Below, piece by piece: positions 9,061-19,581 of a stretch of DNA of 64,000 nt. Made by a program: the position numbers and the translations under genes. The stretch covers positions 691,001-755,000 of the forward strand of contig CAUYUJ010005780.1 in the NCBI GenBank assembly GCA_963575745.1, in the 5' to 3' direction. The DNA is from Prorocentrum cordatum. Lineage: Eukaryota > Sar > Dinophyceae > Prorocentrales > Prorocentraceae. The notes under the pieces are model-generated. The model made no database searches, had not been told where the DNA came from, and was given only the letters and a program-made list of their open reading frames with translations. Every line of letters starts with the position of its first letter. The stretch's first letter is position 1.

Positions 9061-10419
9061 CTAGATGGTTGCCTGGTATGGCTCCTGCGCTATGCATGCC
9101 TTCAACCATGCGTCCCCGTCTCGCTGCAAGCATGCGGCATTTTCGGTTGTCAGCCATGCCCAAGGCGGCGAGAGATCGCTACAAAGAGGGTTGCAATACT
9201 TTTCAGGTCCAGCCGACGACGACTCATCGACCCCCACTGGGGTGTCTCCAGCATGTCGCCAAGAAGCCACCAAGGAGCCCCAATCAAGCGTCTCTCGAAA
9301 CCCGTGGGAGGCAAACAACACATAATGAAGAGCCGCAGGGAATTCCAAAGTGTCTGCTTCCAAGGCTGTCCAGCTTCAAATCTGTCTGGCAAAAAATCAG
9401 ACAGCCCCGAGACGCGCCGAAGACAGGTCTCAAGATGGACGCAAGACGGCCCGAATATCGTTCAAAACAACCCAAAAGGACTCCAAGATGCTCCCCGGCC
9501 CCGCTCGGAGGTCCCCACGATGGTTATTACGAGCCTTTTGTGAGAGAACTCCGTGGAACTACCGCATCGAAACGGCTCCGAGGCCCACGAGCCCCCCCCC
9601 AAGGAATCCCCTCGAAAATCATTACCTGCTGCGTGGCTACGCTGCTGCGCTGGCGAGTCGGCGCGGTGTGCTGCAGGAATGTGAATATCTGGATATTACG
9701 TCTACTCCATAAGCTATGGGGAGCCAAGCAAACACTACGGTTAGAAGAGCAATGGGAGGAATATCGCAAGGTAACCTCTGCGATCAAGATCGCACAGAGA
9801 CACAGTCCTCTGGTGCTGTAGTCCAAGCACTGAAGCTATTTCGATCGAATGTGGACAATCTCCGTTGAAGACGTCGGGCATTGGGACGACGCTTCCGAGC
9901 GAACTGACCGGATCTGACTTCGAGCGCCCTAACTCGGCCCACACCCAGAGAAAACACATACTGCGTCGGCGTCTACCACCACAATACATCTTCGAGGATC
10001 AAATCCCAGGGCCGTGAGCTAAATGACATGCACATGCTCTATATAGAATAATACGGAACGTGGAATGGTCTGCAAAAGGAAGCCGCGCTCGGTCCCATTT
10101 CATGTTGCCGATGAGACTTGGCATTTGTCGGACTTGTTGCTGCACTGCAAAAGGGCCAGAGCGTACCCTACGTCCAGTCCTTCGGACCTGGCGACACATC
10201 TTCTTCGTGGACATTGTGGTTAAGGGGCTTTGCCGTGATGAGTACCATTATTATGGTCATCGCCACCACGGTGTTCTGCATGATGGCCGTCATCTTCACT
10301 TTTACCATCTTGTACGCAACCTCGACGGCTACCACATCACGGACACCGTCCCAATCGTCATCATGGTGACAATCAACATGGTCGCAACGAATTGTCAGAA
10401 CCTTACCGCGCATGAGAAG
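9061..10419. other. No supported gene
   Basis: A small CCAAG-type array lies at about 9400-9510. A plus-strand frame at 10118-10369 encodes a hydrophobic stretch (VMSTIIMVIATTVFCMMAVI) but starts only at TTG and lies in ATC/ATG-rich DNA, so I do not call it. Confidence 0.4.
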
Positions 10420-10570
10420 TAGAGAAACGGAAAGGTACCCATACCACTACTCCCATGGCATCTCCTGGGGTGCGTTCTGACCAAGACTTCGATGGCGACG
10501 AGCTCTCCCAAGAAGCCCAAAAAAGCGAAAGCCAAGGAAGAGCTGTGGTACCATTACCTTTTCCAACTCG
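10420..10570 (+). repeat. Dispersed repeat, GCGTTCTGACC family, copy 1
   Basis: It contains GGTGCGTTCTGACCAAGA then a GGCGACGAG...TCCCA...GAAGCCCAAAAAAGCGAAA order of blocks. The same order is found at 38328-38490 and 39228-39340 and partly at 17790-17830. Confidence 0.75.
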
Positions 10571-11239
10571 GAAATTACCGCGCATGAAGATGGCCATGGA
10601 TGAGGCGACAGACACATCTCCCAGTGGCAGCGACGGCACCCACTCCGCGCTGGAAGCCACATCCACGCCGGCAGCTCCACGCGTCAAGACCGCCGCGGCG
10701 AGGCCGCCGGCGGCCGCCGCCCTCGGGGCAGAGCAGAAACATCTCAGCTACGGCCGGTGCGAAAGGGGACTCTGCTGGTCGCGCCATCCTGAGAAGCCTC
10801 CAGGCGCCCTCGCGGCGCGAGACGCCGGATGGGCAACCCGGGTACGAAAACTGTAGGCAGAGGTCGCTTCACGGTCAGACGCATAAAGTACGTGGGGATG
10901 CGCATCGACTGTAAGGCGCCCAAATACTGACAAAACCCAGCATAGTAGAGGTTACGGAAACACGTAGGTGCAAACGCGTCCAATCGGATGGTGCAGGGAA
11001 AACATCGAAACCTGTGATGAACATTTTGAGTTTTAACTGCGAACGCATCTCAATGATCAAATGATCACAACTATGTACACCACCTCCTCCTTGTCGAGTG
11101 CGGGGGAAACTTGAGCCCTCCTCGGCCCCACTTTGGATTGAGGTTGAACCGTCCTCCCCTCTTCCCCCCTTTCGGGACAAGGGTTGAACGTCTTTGCCTT
11201 CCCCCCTGTGATCCTGATACCAAAACAAAAACACCCGAA
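10571..11239. other. No supported gene
   Basis: GC-rich at 10620-10820, then A/T-richer. Nothing gene-like that I can support. Confidence 0.4.
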
Positions 11240-11870
11240 CTGAACCCGTCTAACCCGACCCAGACCCCAAACCCTAAACTATAACCCAATTCCCAATACC
11301 CAAACCCCATCTTCTAAATTCACACACCCTAACTCGAGCCTCTAACCCCAAACCAACCTCACAACCCAAGCCGAACCCGAAACGCTGACCGTGACACCAA
11401 AATTCATCACACCCCAACCCGAACCTTCAACTATAAGCCTAAACTCAGCACCATAATCAAAATTCCTACGCCTTACACTCCCACAACAGCTCTAAACTCA
11501 AAACCTAACCCTGAAACCCTGAGACCCAAACCATACCACCCTACCCGTACCCCTGAACACTGAACCTGTACTTAAACCCTGGCTGGCACCTTACGTCCTC
11601 AGACCCTAGTCCTAACAACCTAAGCATGAACACAACATCTAACCCTGACACACGAATAAACTCTGCCCCAACAACTAAACACCATACACCATAACCCGAA
11701 TGCCGACATCCTGCGCTAAACTTCTCCCTGGCTACCTAACGCTTCCCCGAAGTACTAAATCTAACATGTTAACACTTAAACCCTAACATCCTGCCCCTAA
11801 CCCTAAACACTGTCCCCCCAATCCAACACCCTAACCCTAAACCCTCACACCATCACACCCTAACCTTTTC
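11240..11870. repeat. Decayed telomere-type repeat (CCCTAAA-like)
   Basis: Roughly 600 bases are built from diverged CCCTAA, CCCTAAA, CCCAAACC and ACCCGAACC words; the best preserved part is CCCTAACCCTAAACCCT at 11830-11846. The C-rich strand is the + strand throughout. TTTAGGG is the usual dinoflagellate telomere repeat. Confidence 0.75.
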
Positions 11871-13151
11871 CCACGCGCCAGAGATCACCACGTTCCGTCC
11901 CTTTCGCCTTCAAAGGAGGGAGGGGGATGGACGTAGACCCCCTGGAAGGAAAGGGGGTTCATCGAGCAACTCCCATGTTCATCTGCCGGGGGGAAACCAC
12001 TGCCACTCATGTCATTTAATGTACATGCAAATGTGTATTACGAATGTGTGTGCACGACCGAATGTACATGAGTGTGTGGCTGTGTTGTGGCTGTGTCCCA
12101 TGATGCAACTCCAAACGCATATCAAACTTCTAACGGCGACACGTATAGCGGCCAGCAACTCGTTCATGTGCAAGTTAAGTGACCTTGACAAGAACGTTGT
12201 TGACCGCTCAAAGTCTCACTGCATGCCGGATGCCAATGCCGATTCAGCTATCGAAAGGCTATCACCTTCTATACAAGCCGACGGTCCTCAACAATGCACA
12301 GTGAACCGCTTCATCGAGGGCAAATGCTTGCACATTAAACGCAAATGACCTCCACGCGATCAGGCGATGTCATCTGCTCAAGCTGCTCACCGTTTCTAGG
12401 CCAAAGTGTGAGCCATGAAGCGGCCCCTTAGAGCAATGATAGCCCTAGTGCTTCCCTAGTTGAGGGGGGGGCAGATGACGGTATACATGTGGACATGTCT
12501 ACTTGCCCCTGGAGATCGACAGACACTTCAAGGACCGACAGACCGACCCTCCAAAAAGGGAGAGAGCAAGGGGAGATCATTGGGCGTGCAACTCCCATGG
12601 AGTGCCTCAAAAGCGCTGAACTGCTCAACATTATCCGTCACCGTGCCTCTGGGCACGGAGTGGGCGGTGGACGCCTCCACAGGTCCTTTGCTAAATCCCT
12701 GGAGTCTCAGTCTTCAGTCCTGAGAAGTCTTCAAGGAGCCAGGAGCCCAACTTCTCGAATTTGGCAGGTCTTAATTGCGGTTCCCCTGGGCTCCCCCGCG
12801 TCTTGTCGCACGACTTTGTCGGGCCCAAGTGGACCCGAAGTCGGGGGGCCGAGAGGGCATCTGGGATGCCTAGAATCGTTGACGATCACCGCTCTCAGAT
12901 GTCGGAGATCGTCCAACACTTACCGAGCTTTGGCAGCTGGTGAAGCCCAGTCCCTGAACGCCTGCACCGTGCTCCTCTCGTCCTCGTCTTGGGGTTCCCA
13001 GAACCGTCTGGCGACAGACCACGCGGTGACCTCGGATTCCCAACATCCTCATAGCACTGTCCGCCACCGCACAATCTTGAGACCTTGGAGATCCCGGTCG
13101 CCCGAGATGTCTCCAGAAAACGATCCGAGTTCCAAAAGCGCGTGGTCAACC
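11871..13151. other. No supported gene
   Basis: A 109-codon ATG frame at 12019-12348 (+) is in A/T-richer DNA with no supporting feature. The TGGGCACGGAGTGGGCG block recurs here (12650-12666). Confidence 0.4.
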
Positions 13152-13357
13152 CTGCGGGCACGATTCATATCCGTATCCACTACGTCTTGGACTCTCTGGG
13201 AAGGGGCGCCTAAAGGCCGAGGCGCAGTGGATATGGATACAAATCTAGCCTCTAAGGGCCAGATCTCTTTGCGTATCCACTGCGCCTCGGGTGCCTGGGG
13301 AAGGGAGCCTGAAATTCCAGAAAATGCTAGGGACATGGACACGAGTCTTGCCCGCAA
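13152..13357. mobile_element. MITE-like inverted-repeat element, copy 1
   Basis: About 206 bp with terminal inverted repeats of about 27 bp: left CTGCGGGCACGATTCATATC, right end reading GACACGAGTCTTGCCCGCA. A second nested palindrome lies inside (GAGGCGCAGTGGATA near 13220 against TATCCACTGCGCCTC near 13275). A homologous copy of the same length lies at 16096-16300. It has no coding capacity. Confidence 0.8.
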
Positions 13358-13599
13358 CCCCGAGTCGTCACCACACGGCACACCGTTCGAGAGCCCCCGA
13401 TCGTCGCGCTGGACGCGCCCCGCCCTGCGCCCGCCGGAGGACAGGCCCCTCGAGGCTAGAAATTTCATCGGACGGCGCAGGGGGGGCCACGGCGCACCCT
13501 CGTTCCCTTCTTTTCGGCCCTCCACCTCCTTCTCATCCCCCCGAATTTCTCTCCAGGGCAATGCACAACTTGCGTTTGAAGGATGCAGCCTTCTCGCGA

Positions 13600-13845
13600 A
13601 GAAGCCCCCGAACGGCCCCAAGAAGCCCCCAGGATGCCCAAAAATAAGCCCCCAGGGCCCCCAAAACAGCCCCCAGGAGACCTCAAGAGGCTTCAACACT
13701 GCCTCCAAGAGACTCCCGAAACGCCTGCCAAGAAAACCCCACCAACGCTGCATTGACAACGATCCCTTGGACAAAAAGCAGAGATGAGGCTACATGGGCC
13801 GGCGGAATGAGCGAAGCGATTAAATAATGCTTCGGCCGGGGCATG
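13600..13845 (+). repeat. CCAAG array with GGCCGGCGGAATGAGC end
   Basis: Array units at 13600-13745 are followed by GGCCGGCGGAATGAGCGAAG at about 13799 and AGCGATTAAATAA, the same right end as the two elements at 18818-19221 and 52820-53804. The matching left end is not seen here. Confidence 0.7.
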
Positions 13846-14335
13846 TGGAAAAGGCTTCTCCGTCTGCCTCCTCTTCGTCGTCGTCCTCGTCCGTCCCCTT
13901 TTCCCATAGCGTCTTCTCCTTTTCCGGGGCCTCCTCCTCAAGCGCTTCGGTCCAAACCGAAATTGAGCAACGTGAAGCCCCTTCCCTTTGATACCTTCCT
14001 CGGCGCGGGGGGGGGGTAGTCCCGGGGGAGGACCCGGGGGAGCACCGGGGGGGGGGTTCCCGGGTCAGATACACAACCCCCCCCCCTGAAGATGACCTCC
14101 AAGATCGCTCATGTAGCCCTCGATGGCTCCACATCGCTTCCAAGGAGCCTACTAGAGGCTCGAACATCGCGCCAAGACGTCTCCAAGTAGCCACGGAGGC
14201 TTCCAAGAACGCTTCCGGGATGGCTCCAGGTAGCCCCGGAGCCTTCCAAGGACGTTACCGAGAGGCCCGAATCATTGATTTCCCAAAAGGAACACGTACA
14301 CTTTTGGCGTATACGACTTTTCGGCCTTCACGGCG
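13846..14335. other. No supported gene; G/C homopolymers
   Basis: Contains runs of G and C at 14008-14095. TAATGCTTCGGCCGGGGCA, just left of here at about 13827, recurs at about 14967. No gene seen. Confidence 0.4.
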
Positions 14336-14640
14336 TTGAAGACAGTCCAAGACGCCCCCAAGAAGGCCCCAACACGACTCAAGAGGCTCCCAAGAGGCGC
14401 CTAAACCGGCTCAAAGAGACGCCAAGACGGCCCCAGAGGCTACCAAGACGGCCCAAGAGGGCCCCAAGAGGGGCCCAAGACGGGGAGCCCGAACCAAAAA
14501 TCCGAGCCTTCCGCCCCAAGAAGAACCGTGGAGGCCCCACGAGGCCCCCAAGAGGCCCCAGGAGACCCCGAAGAGGCCCCCAAGGGGCCCCAAGAGGCCC
14601 CCAAGAGGCTCAACAGATGCCCCAAGAGACACCAAAACGG
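14336..14640 (+). repeat. CCAAGAGGCC array
   Basis: An array of 10-12 bp units with an internal block carrying AAATCCGAGCCTTCCGCCCC (about 14499), the same spacer block as at 8998, 32970 and 53450. Confidence 0.8.
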
Positions 14641-14641
14641 C

Positions 14642-14770
14642 TCCCTCCTCCACCTGCTCCTCCTCATTCTCCTCCTCCTCCTCCTCCTCCTTCTCCTCCT
14701 CCACCTCCTCCTCCTCCTCCTCCTCCTCCTCCCCTCCCTTGCTCCCCCTTCTCCCCTCCCTTGCTCCCCC
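14642..14770 (+). repeat. (CCT)n pyrimidine tract
   Basis: Pure CCT/CTC repeats immediately follow the CCAAG array. Confidence 0.9.
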
Positions 14771-15204
14771 TCCTCTGGTTCCTCGTCTGCCTCCGCCTCT
14801 GCTTACGAACAGCCTCGAGACAGAGGCTCGCAGAAGTAGAGACCCCCAAAGACCTTGGAGGCCAGGGTCTGGTCTTGCCCACACCGCCACCACCAACCAC
14901 TGGTTGTTTCCCCTCACTGACAGATCGCTGTCTTCAGGGTCGGCGGTACCGGACGGCCGGCGCAGTAATGCTTCGGCCGGGGCAAGAGCTCTGAACAGGG
15001 GATTGCTAGTTCTAGTTAGCCTGATCGCGTGAAAAAAATCGTATGGCAGTGTCCATCTTCGGCCGTCTCTCGATTTTGACAACGCCCGGTCACGGATCGC
15101 GGTGCCGTCTTCAGGTATCGAACTCGTTGCCCTCTAGGTCGCAGGTTATGGCAGCCAGCCGAGCATAACAATCGGATAAAGAAGAGAGACCGACAGCAGG
15201 CCCC
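14771..15204. other. No supported gene
   Basis: Nothing beyond a second copy of TAATGCTTCGGCCGGGGCA at about 14967. Confidence 0.4.
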
Positions 15205-15480
15205 GTCATGATGATGCCGATGGTGATGGTGACGGGCAGTGGTGGTGGTGGTGGTTGTGGTGGTGATGATGATGGCGGTGATGGTGATGGTTATGGTGAT
15301 GGTGATGGAGATGGTGATGGCGATGGTGATGGTGATGGTGATGGTGAACATGATGCTGTTGATGATGATGGTGATGATGATGATGCTGATGATGATGATG
15401 CTGGTGATGTTGATGTTGTTGTTGATGATGGTGATGGTGATGATGATGCTGCTGATGATGCTGAGGAGGAGGATGATGAG
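15205..15480 (+). repeat. (GAT/GGT)n triplet tract
   Basis: GATGGT/GATGAT repeats. The polyAsp/Gly and antisense polyHis/Ile frames are artefacts of the repeat. Confidence 0.9.
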
Positions 15481-15485
15481 AGCGT

Positions 15486-16020
15486 CCAGCTCGAACAGGG
15501 CTGGGCTGTCGCCGCCGCGCCAGCCTGGCGTGAGCCTGCCTGACACCCCCCCTCGAGCGGCGGGGCCGCCCACAAGGGGGAAACAAACACGATCGGAAAA
15601 TGGTCACAAAAAGAGAGGGGGTGACCAGCCTCGAGTTTATCTCTATCCCAGCTAAGAAGAGCAATGGCAGTCTGAGGGAATCCTTCCGATTGGTATCGAG
15701 ATGGGGCGATGCCAATCATAGAAATTGAGACGTCCTCCAGGCTGGAAAGGGGGAGCAAAGACCGTTCGCAATTCTCGGAGCAGGGCGAATGGAGACAACG
15801 GCCACTCAAAATCCGCCCCCTCGGATCCCCCCGGGGTTCCCACGCACCAGTTCTCCGGGCTGCGTCCAGCCGAGGCGACGCAGGGTCCCCCCGAAGGCCC
15901 GATACTGTTGTCTCAACTCGCCCTCCCCCGAAGTTCCCGTCCACTTCGAGCAGGGCTCGCTGTCGCCGCCGCGCCAGCGCGGCGTGGAACTGCCGCACCC
16001 CTCCCTCGGAGGGGGCAGGG
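15486..16020. repeat. Two copies of a 75-bp block
   Basis: The block at 15486-15560 and that at 15945-16020 share CAGGGCT, TGTCGCCGCCGCGCCAG and a CCTCGxxGGGG end, about 460 bp apart in the same orientation. Between them lies unassigned DNA with exon-like composition on the minus strand near 15650-15800. Confidence 0.6.
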
Positions 16021-16095
16021 CATCCCCGCGCCTCCGCGCGAGCCCGCGCGCCATCTCTGGCGCCATCCGCCCGCGGCCGCGCTCTGCCGACGGCG

Positions 16096-16300
16096 GTGTG
16101 GGCAAGACTTGTGTCCGTGTCCACCGCGTCTTGGACTTTCTGGAAGGGGCGCCACAACGCCGAGGCGCAGCGGAGATGGACAGCAGCATCCGGCCTCTGG
16201 GGGCTAGATCTTGATCCATATCCCCTGCGCCTCGGGTGCCTGGAGAAGGGAACCCGAAACTCCCAGACGCAGTGGATACGGATACGAGTCTTTCCCGCAG
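16096..16300. mobile_element. MITE-like inverted-repeat element, copy 2
   Basis: Second copy of the 13152-13357 element, about 205 bp. Left end GTGGGCAAGACTTGTGTCCG, right end ATACGGATACGAGTCTTTCC, giving terminal inverted repeats of about 27 bp. Sequence between copies differs at many positions, so the copies are old. Confidence 0.8.
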
Positions 16301-17785
16301 ACGAGGGGGGGCCCGCTCCTCTCGAGGCAGACAGCTCGAGCCAGAGGCGGGCGCCGACGGGCCCGGCACGCCTAGCAGGCCGAGGGCCACAGCCTGCGCC
16401 GACGGAGGGGCGAGCCCTGGCAGACGTCGGAGGGATCGTGGCCGAGTACCCCCACCCTCCCCCGGATCTTCATCGCCCCTCCCCTCCCGCAGATGGGAAT
16501 GGCCAGCCAAGCCTGCCAACTGTGCCGGTCAGGCCGTCTGGGTCCCAGAGCCAGGGCCCCAGAGAGCCTGACAGAGAACCCACTGAGGAGCCACAGGAGG
16601 CACAGAAAACGCAAAAGAGAGCACGGACGTCGCCAAGGCTTTCGGGGGCGGCCAAGCGGGGGGCCGTCCAAGAGAAGGGCTCGAACATTGTGGCCCCAAG
16701 CATGCGCGCGGACGAGGGGGGACCAAGGGACGTATAGGAGGAAGAAGAGGCGCCATGAGATCTTGGGAGATACCATGTCTCCCGCCAAATCATTACCCCC
16801 TCTTGGCCGCCCCTGAGACTTGAGACGGTTTCAAGAGAACTCGAGACTGAGAAGGATCCAAGACGGACCCAGAGAGGCTCATGGAAACTCTAAAGGTATC
16901 CGAATATGTCTGGGAATTTAGCCCACTCGCCACACATTGAGCTGATCATCAAGCTGGCCGTGGATACAAGCCTTTCAACGACGAAGCCGCCATCCATGCG
17001 ACCCAGAGAAGGTGATGCCACTCCAACGGGAGCTGGTTTTCTGTATCGCCTTGATTGTCCAGCTGTGGTCTGAAACCGAGAGCATCACACACACACACTC
17101 ACACCACGCGTCACCAACGTAACATATCATGCTCGATGCCACAACATATGCTCGATGCCTCGTCGCTTTCATGACCAAAACGCTCAACACACCGTGCTTC
17201 GCCGTAGCAAGGGATCTCAAACAACACACCAGACCCCACGTACCAATTCACATAACTTGAACGCCTTGGTTCGGACCGCGATTCGGGACTTGCTCGATGC
17301 GTCTGTGCACTGCGTGTTTGACTTGTCAAGTCAACCCTTGGTTCGCAGAAGCGTTTCTACATGTGTCGCGTTGGTTTCATAATCGGAACTTCATCGCCTC
17401 GCACGGCTTTCCACACGGCGGATCACTGGAGCTCCACTGCTTGCTTACCAGTTCGCGGGCTCCTCCGACAATGCCACATCTGGACATACTGCTACCTGCT
17501 ACCTGCATGCGCTCGACCTCCTCAAGGACACAGATAGTCAAGATAGCAATTTGCAGTGCAGTGGTCAGGCCGCGCAGCATGGACCTCCCGACCACTCGAG
17601 GGGGACGAGGCGGGGGGGTCAGACGCAAGCTGCTGAGCTGCACTGCTTCAAGGCGCCTCGAGGCACTGTTGGCGACGATGAATCGACAAAGCTGCTGGGC
17701 ACCGCGGCCGACACCAGCGGCATTCAACCGGCCCTTCCCCCCCCCCCCCGTCTGGAGGAGCAGAAGAAATACCCACACCGCTGCT
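16301..17785. other. No supported gene
   Basis: Short minus-strand frames near 16470-16790 and 17380-17600 have protein-like stretches (ISWRLFFLLYVPWSPLV; TALQIAILTICVLEEVERMQ) but no defensible exon ends. A poly-C run lies at 17739-17750. Confidence 0.4.
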
Positions 17786-17789
17786 CCAT

Positions 17790-18000
17790 GACCTCTCCGC
17801 AGGCGCGCTCTGACCAAGATGGCGTGGAGAGGCGACGAGGGATGGGCCGCGGCCCCATAGAGGCCTCCCCAATGAGGTCCGAAGAGATGGGGTCGGAGGA
17901 TCGCACCGCATCGCCGGCGTGGAGGAAATCGGGCTCAAAACCGAGCCGAATGGCCAATGCATCGGCGATGCGGCGCAAAGCTTCGATCACATTCGTAGGG
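17790..18000. repeat. Partial GCGTTCTGACC repeat and fold-back relative
   Basis: 17790-17830 matches the start of the GCGTTCTGACC family (GCGCTCTGACCAAGATGG). 17862-18000 is related to one arm of the fold-back at 52203-52402 (AGGCCTCCC..., GATGGGGTCGGAG, GCATCGGCGATGCGGCGC). Confidence 0.6.
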
Positions 18001-18007
18001 GACAAAA

Positions 18008-18138
18008 GGGTAGGATAGCAAAGGGTAGGATGGATAATCAGCTCAGGTAGCTAATCTTCCTGGCGCCTCCTGGCGCCAATGTATCGAAACCGTCTGCATG
18101 CAGCAGATTTCGTGACCCCTCCTTTCACTATCCTAACC
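18008..18138. mobile_element. Small element with GGATAG-type inverted ends, copy 1
   Basis: 131 bp. Left end GGGTAGGATAGCAAAGG, right end CCTTTCACTATCCTAACC, imperfect terminal inverted repeats. Inside are CTCAGGTAGCT and the palindrome GGCGCCTCCTGGCGCC, then CTGCATGCAGCAGAT. A diverged second copy is at 54882-55050. Confidence 0.75.
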
Positions 18139-18741
18139 TTTCGTCTAGCCCGACCAAGGAGGCGTAGGATCGGTATGTGTTCCTCCTGCGACCGCCGCCC
18201 ACACCCGTTTCGGGCCTCCCCGAAGCGCAGCGCCTGGGCCTCCCGACCAGCCCCAACACTCAAGGTGCGGAAGACAACGGGGGGGCATGGCCACGCCAAT
18301 CCCCGACCTCGCTCGGAGCCCCCCCGGACTTCCGATGCCTCGAATTTCCCAATACGGGGCCCCTGGAGGCCTGGACCTTTCTCCCCCAGGGCCAGCTCTC
18401 CACCCTGAGTGGCTTGTTTGCCGAAGACGGCCAGAACACCGTCCGTCGTGAGTGTGACGAAACGTTGGGGGTCTGAGGCCCTCCGGCGGGCGCACTCAGG
18501 AGCCCGCTGCCCGGCCGCGCGCGGCCTGGGCGGCCGCCACCCTCGCCGAAGCTCCCGCGACCATGGCCGGCAGCGCGCGCCGGCTCGAGCCGTCCAAGGC
18601 GGCTCGCGGGAAGGGCACGCCATGCCTTACATGCGTTTTTCTGGAAACCTGCTTTAGCCAAGATGACGGTAGATACTCGCAAATAGAGGCAACCAGCTAG
18701 CGGCAAACAACGGCACACGGCCCGCGCCAATCGTCCACCAA
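18139..18741. other. No supported gene
   Basis: GC-rich DNA with overlapping frames on both strands. None has a start, domain or composition that separates it from its shadows. Confidence 0.4.
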
Positions 18742-19581
18742 TCACCCGCGGTTCGCCGCTGATGGCCGCCAAACGTGAACAAAAATAAGACTTTCAGTGA
18801 AATCCACAACTTCCATCAAATTCGCCGGCCCAACGGGCCAGAGGCGTGCTAAGATCTCCGGTAACTGGTTAACAATATTTCTAGTTCGCGCGCGCGGGGC
18901 GGCCCCTGGGGGTCCCCCGGCGAAAAGTATCCCGACCGCAGCCCGAGCAGGTCTACTCAGAGATGGTTTTGAGGGCCTTTTTCGACATCCCTCACGAGGA
19001 TCGCCTCCGAGGGGGGTGCACTCGACTACCCCGCCCCAGGAGGCCCCCAAGACCCCCCAAAGAGGCCCGAGGGGGCCCCAAGACGCCGCCAAGGAGCCCC
19101 AAGAGACCCCCAAGAGGCCCCCAAGAGGCCCATAGGAGGCCCCAAAGAGGCCCCCAAGAGGCTTCAAAGAGGCCCCATAGAGCGCTCGAGGGCCGGCGGA
19201 GTGAGCGGAGCGATTGCATAAAACCATGCCGAGCTGGCACCTCGTGGATCGTTCAACCCTGAACGACACTGGCTTTCCGATTGTGCGGATCTTCGGACGT
19301 CGGCCGAGTCCAGGCCGCTGAAGGCGTTGAGCCTTGAACGCCCGCGCCGGGGTCGCCGCCACGCCTACGCGTCGCGGACCTGCCGCACACGGGTGGGGAT
19401 CTGCATCGTCAAGCGAGGGCAGCGGCGACAATCTCATGCGGGAGCAGTCATACGTCTGAAACTTCGGGACGGGCGACCGCGCGTCTCCATTTGTGAGCTT
19501 GAGCACGGCGCAAAGGCATGCTAAACAGAGCACGAGCCAAGACACCATGTAGTCTCGCGAGGAAAGGCGGATCACGCTCAT
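18742..19581 (-). CDS. Possible secreted or membrane-anchored protein, reading through a repeat element
   Basis: A true ATG at 19581 opens a 279-codon frame. Residues 12-30 form a good signal peptide or anchor (MVSWLVLCLACLCAVLKL) after a short SRD lead, followed by NGDARSPVPKFQTYDCS. Residues about 31-122 have ordinary composition with GC-rich third positions, unlike the surrounding spacer. From about residue 121 the frame enters the dispersed element at 18818-19221 and stays open through all of it, with Gly/Leu/Trp-rich repeats (GASWGPLGGLLG), then exits into 25 further residues. Either the gene ends or splices before the element, or the element has been absorbed as coding sequence. No family recognised. 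The N-terminal half is the credible part. Confidence 0.4.
   Translation of the reverse strand: MSVIRLSSRDYMVSWLVLCLACLCAVLKLTNGDARSPVPKFQTYDCSRMRLSPLPSLDDADPHPCAAGPRRVGVAATPARAFKAQRLQRPGLGRRPKIRTIGKPVSFRVERSTRCQLGMVLCNRSAHSAGPRALYGASLKPLGGLFGASYGPLGGLLGVSWGSLAASWGPLGPLWGVLGASWGGVVECTPLGGDPREGCRKRPSKPSLSRPARAAVGILFAGGPPGAAPRARTRNIVNQLPEILARLWPVGPANLMEVVDFTESLIFVHVWRPSAANRG
18818..19221. mobile_element. Dispersed element with conserved ends around a CCAAG array, copy 1
   Basis: 404 bp. Left end AAATTCGCCGGCCCAACGGG, then about 100 bp nearly identical to copy 2 (landmarks GTGCTAAGATCTCCGGTA, ATTTCTAGTTCGCGCGCGC, GGCGGCCCCTGGGGGTCCC). A CCAAGAGGCCCC array follows at 19030-19190, and the right end is GGCCGGCGGAGTGAGCGGAG. 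The outermost CGCCGGCC and GGCCGGCG are inverted copies. Confidence 0.8.

Noticed and set aside
10118-10369. Hydrophobic plus-strand frame that could be a membrane peptide
   Set aside because: TTG start only and located in ATC/ATG-rich DNA that yields hydrophobic codons by composition.
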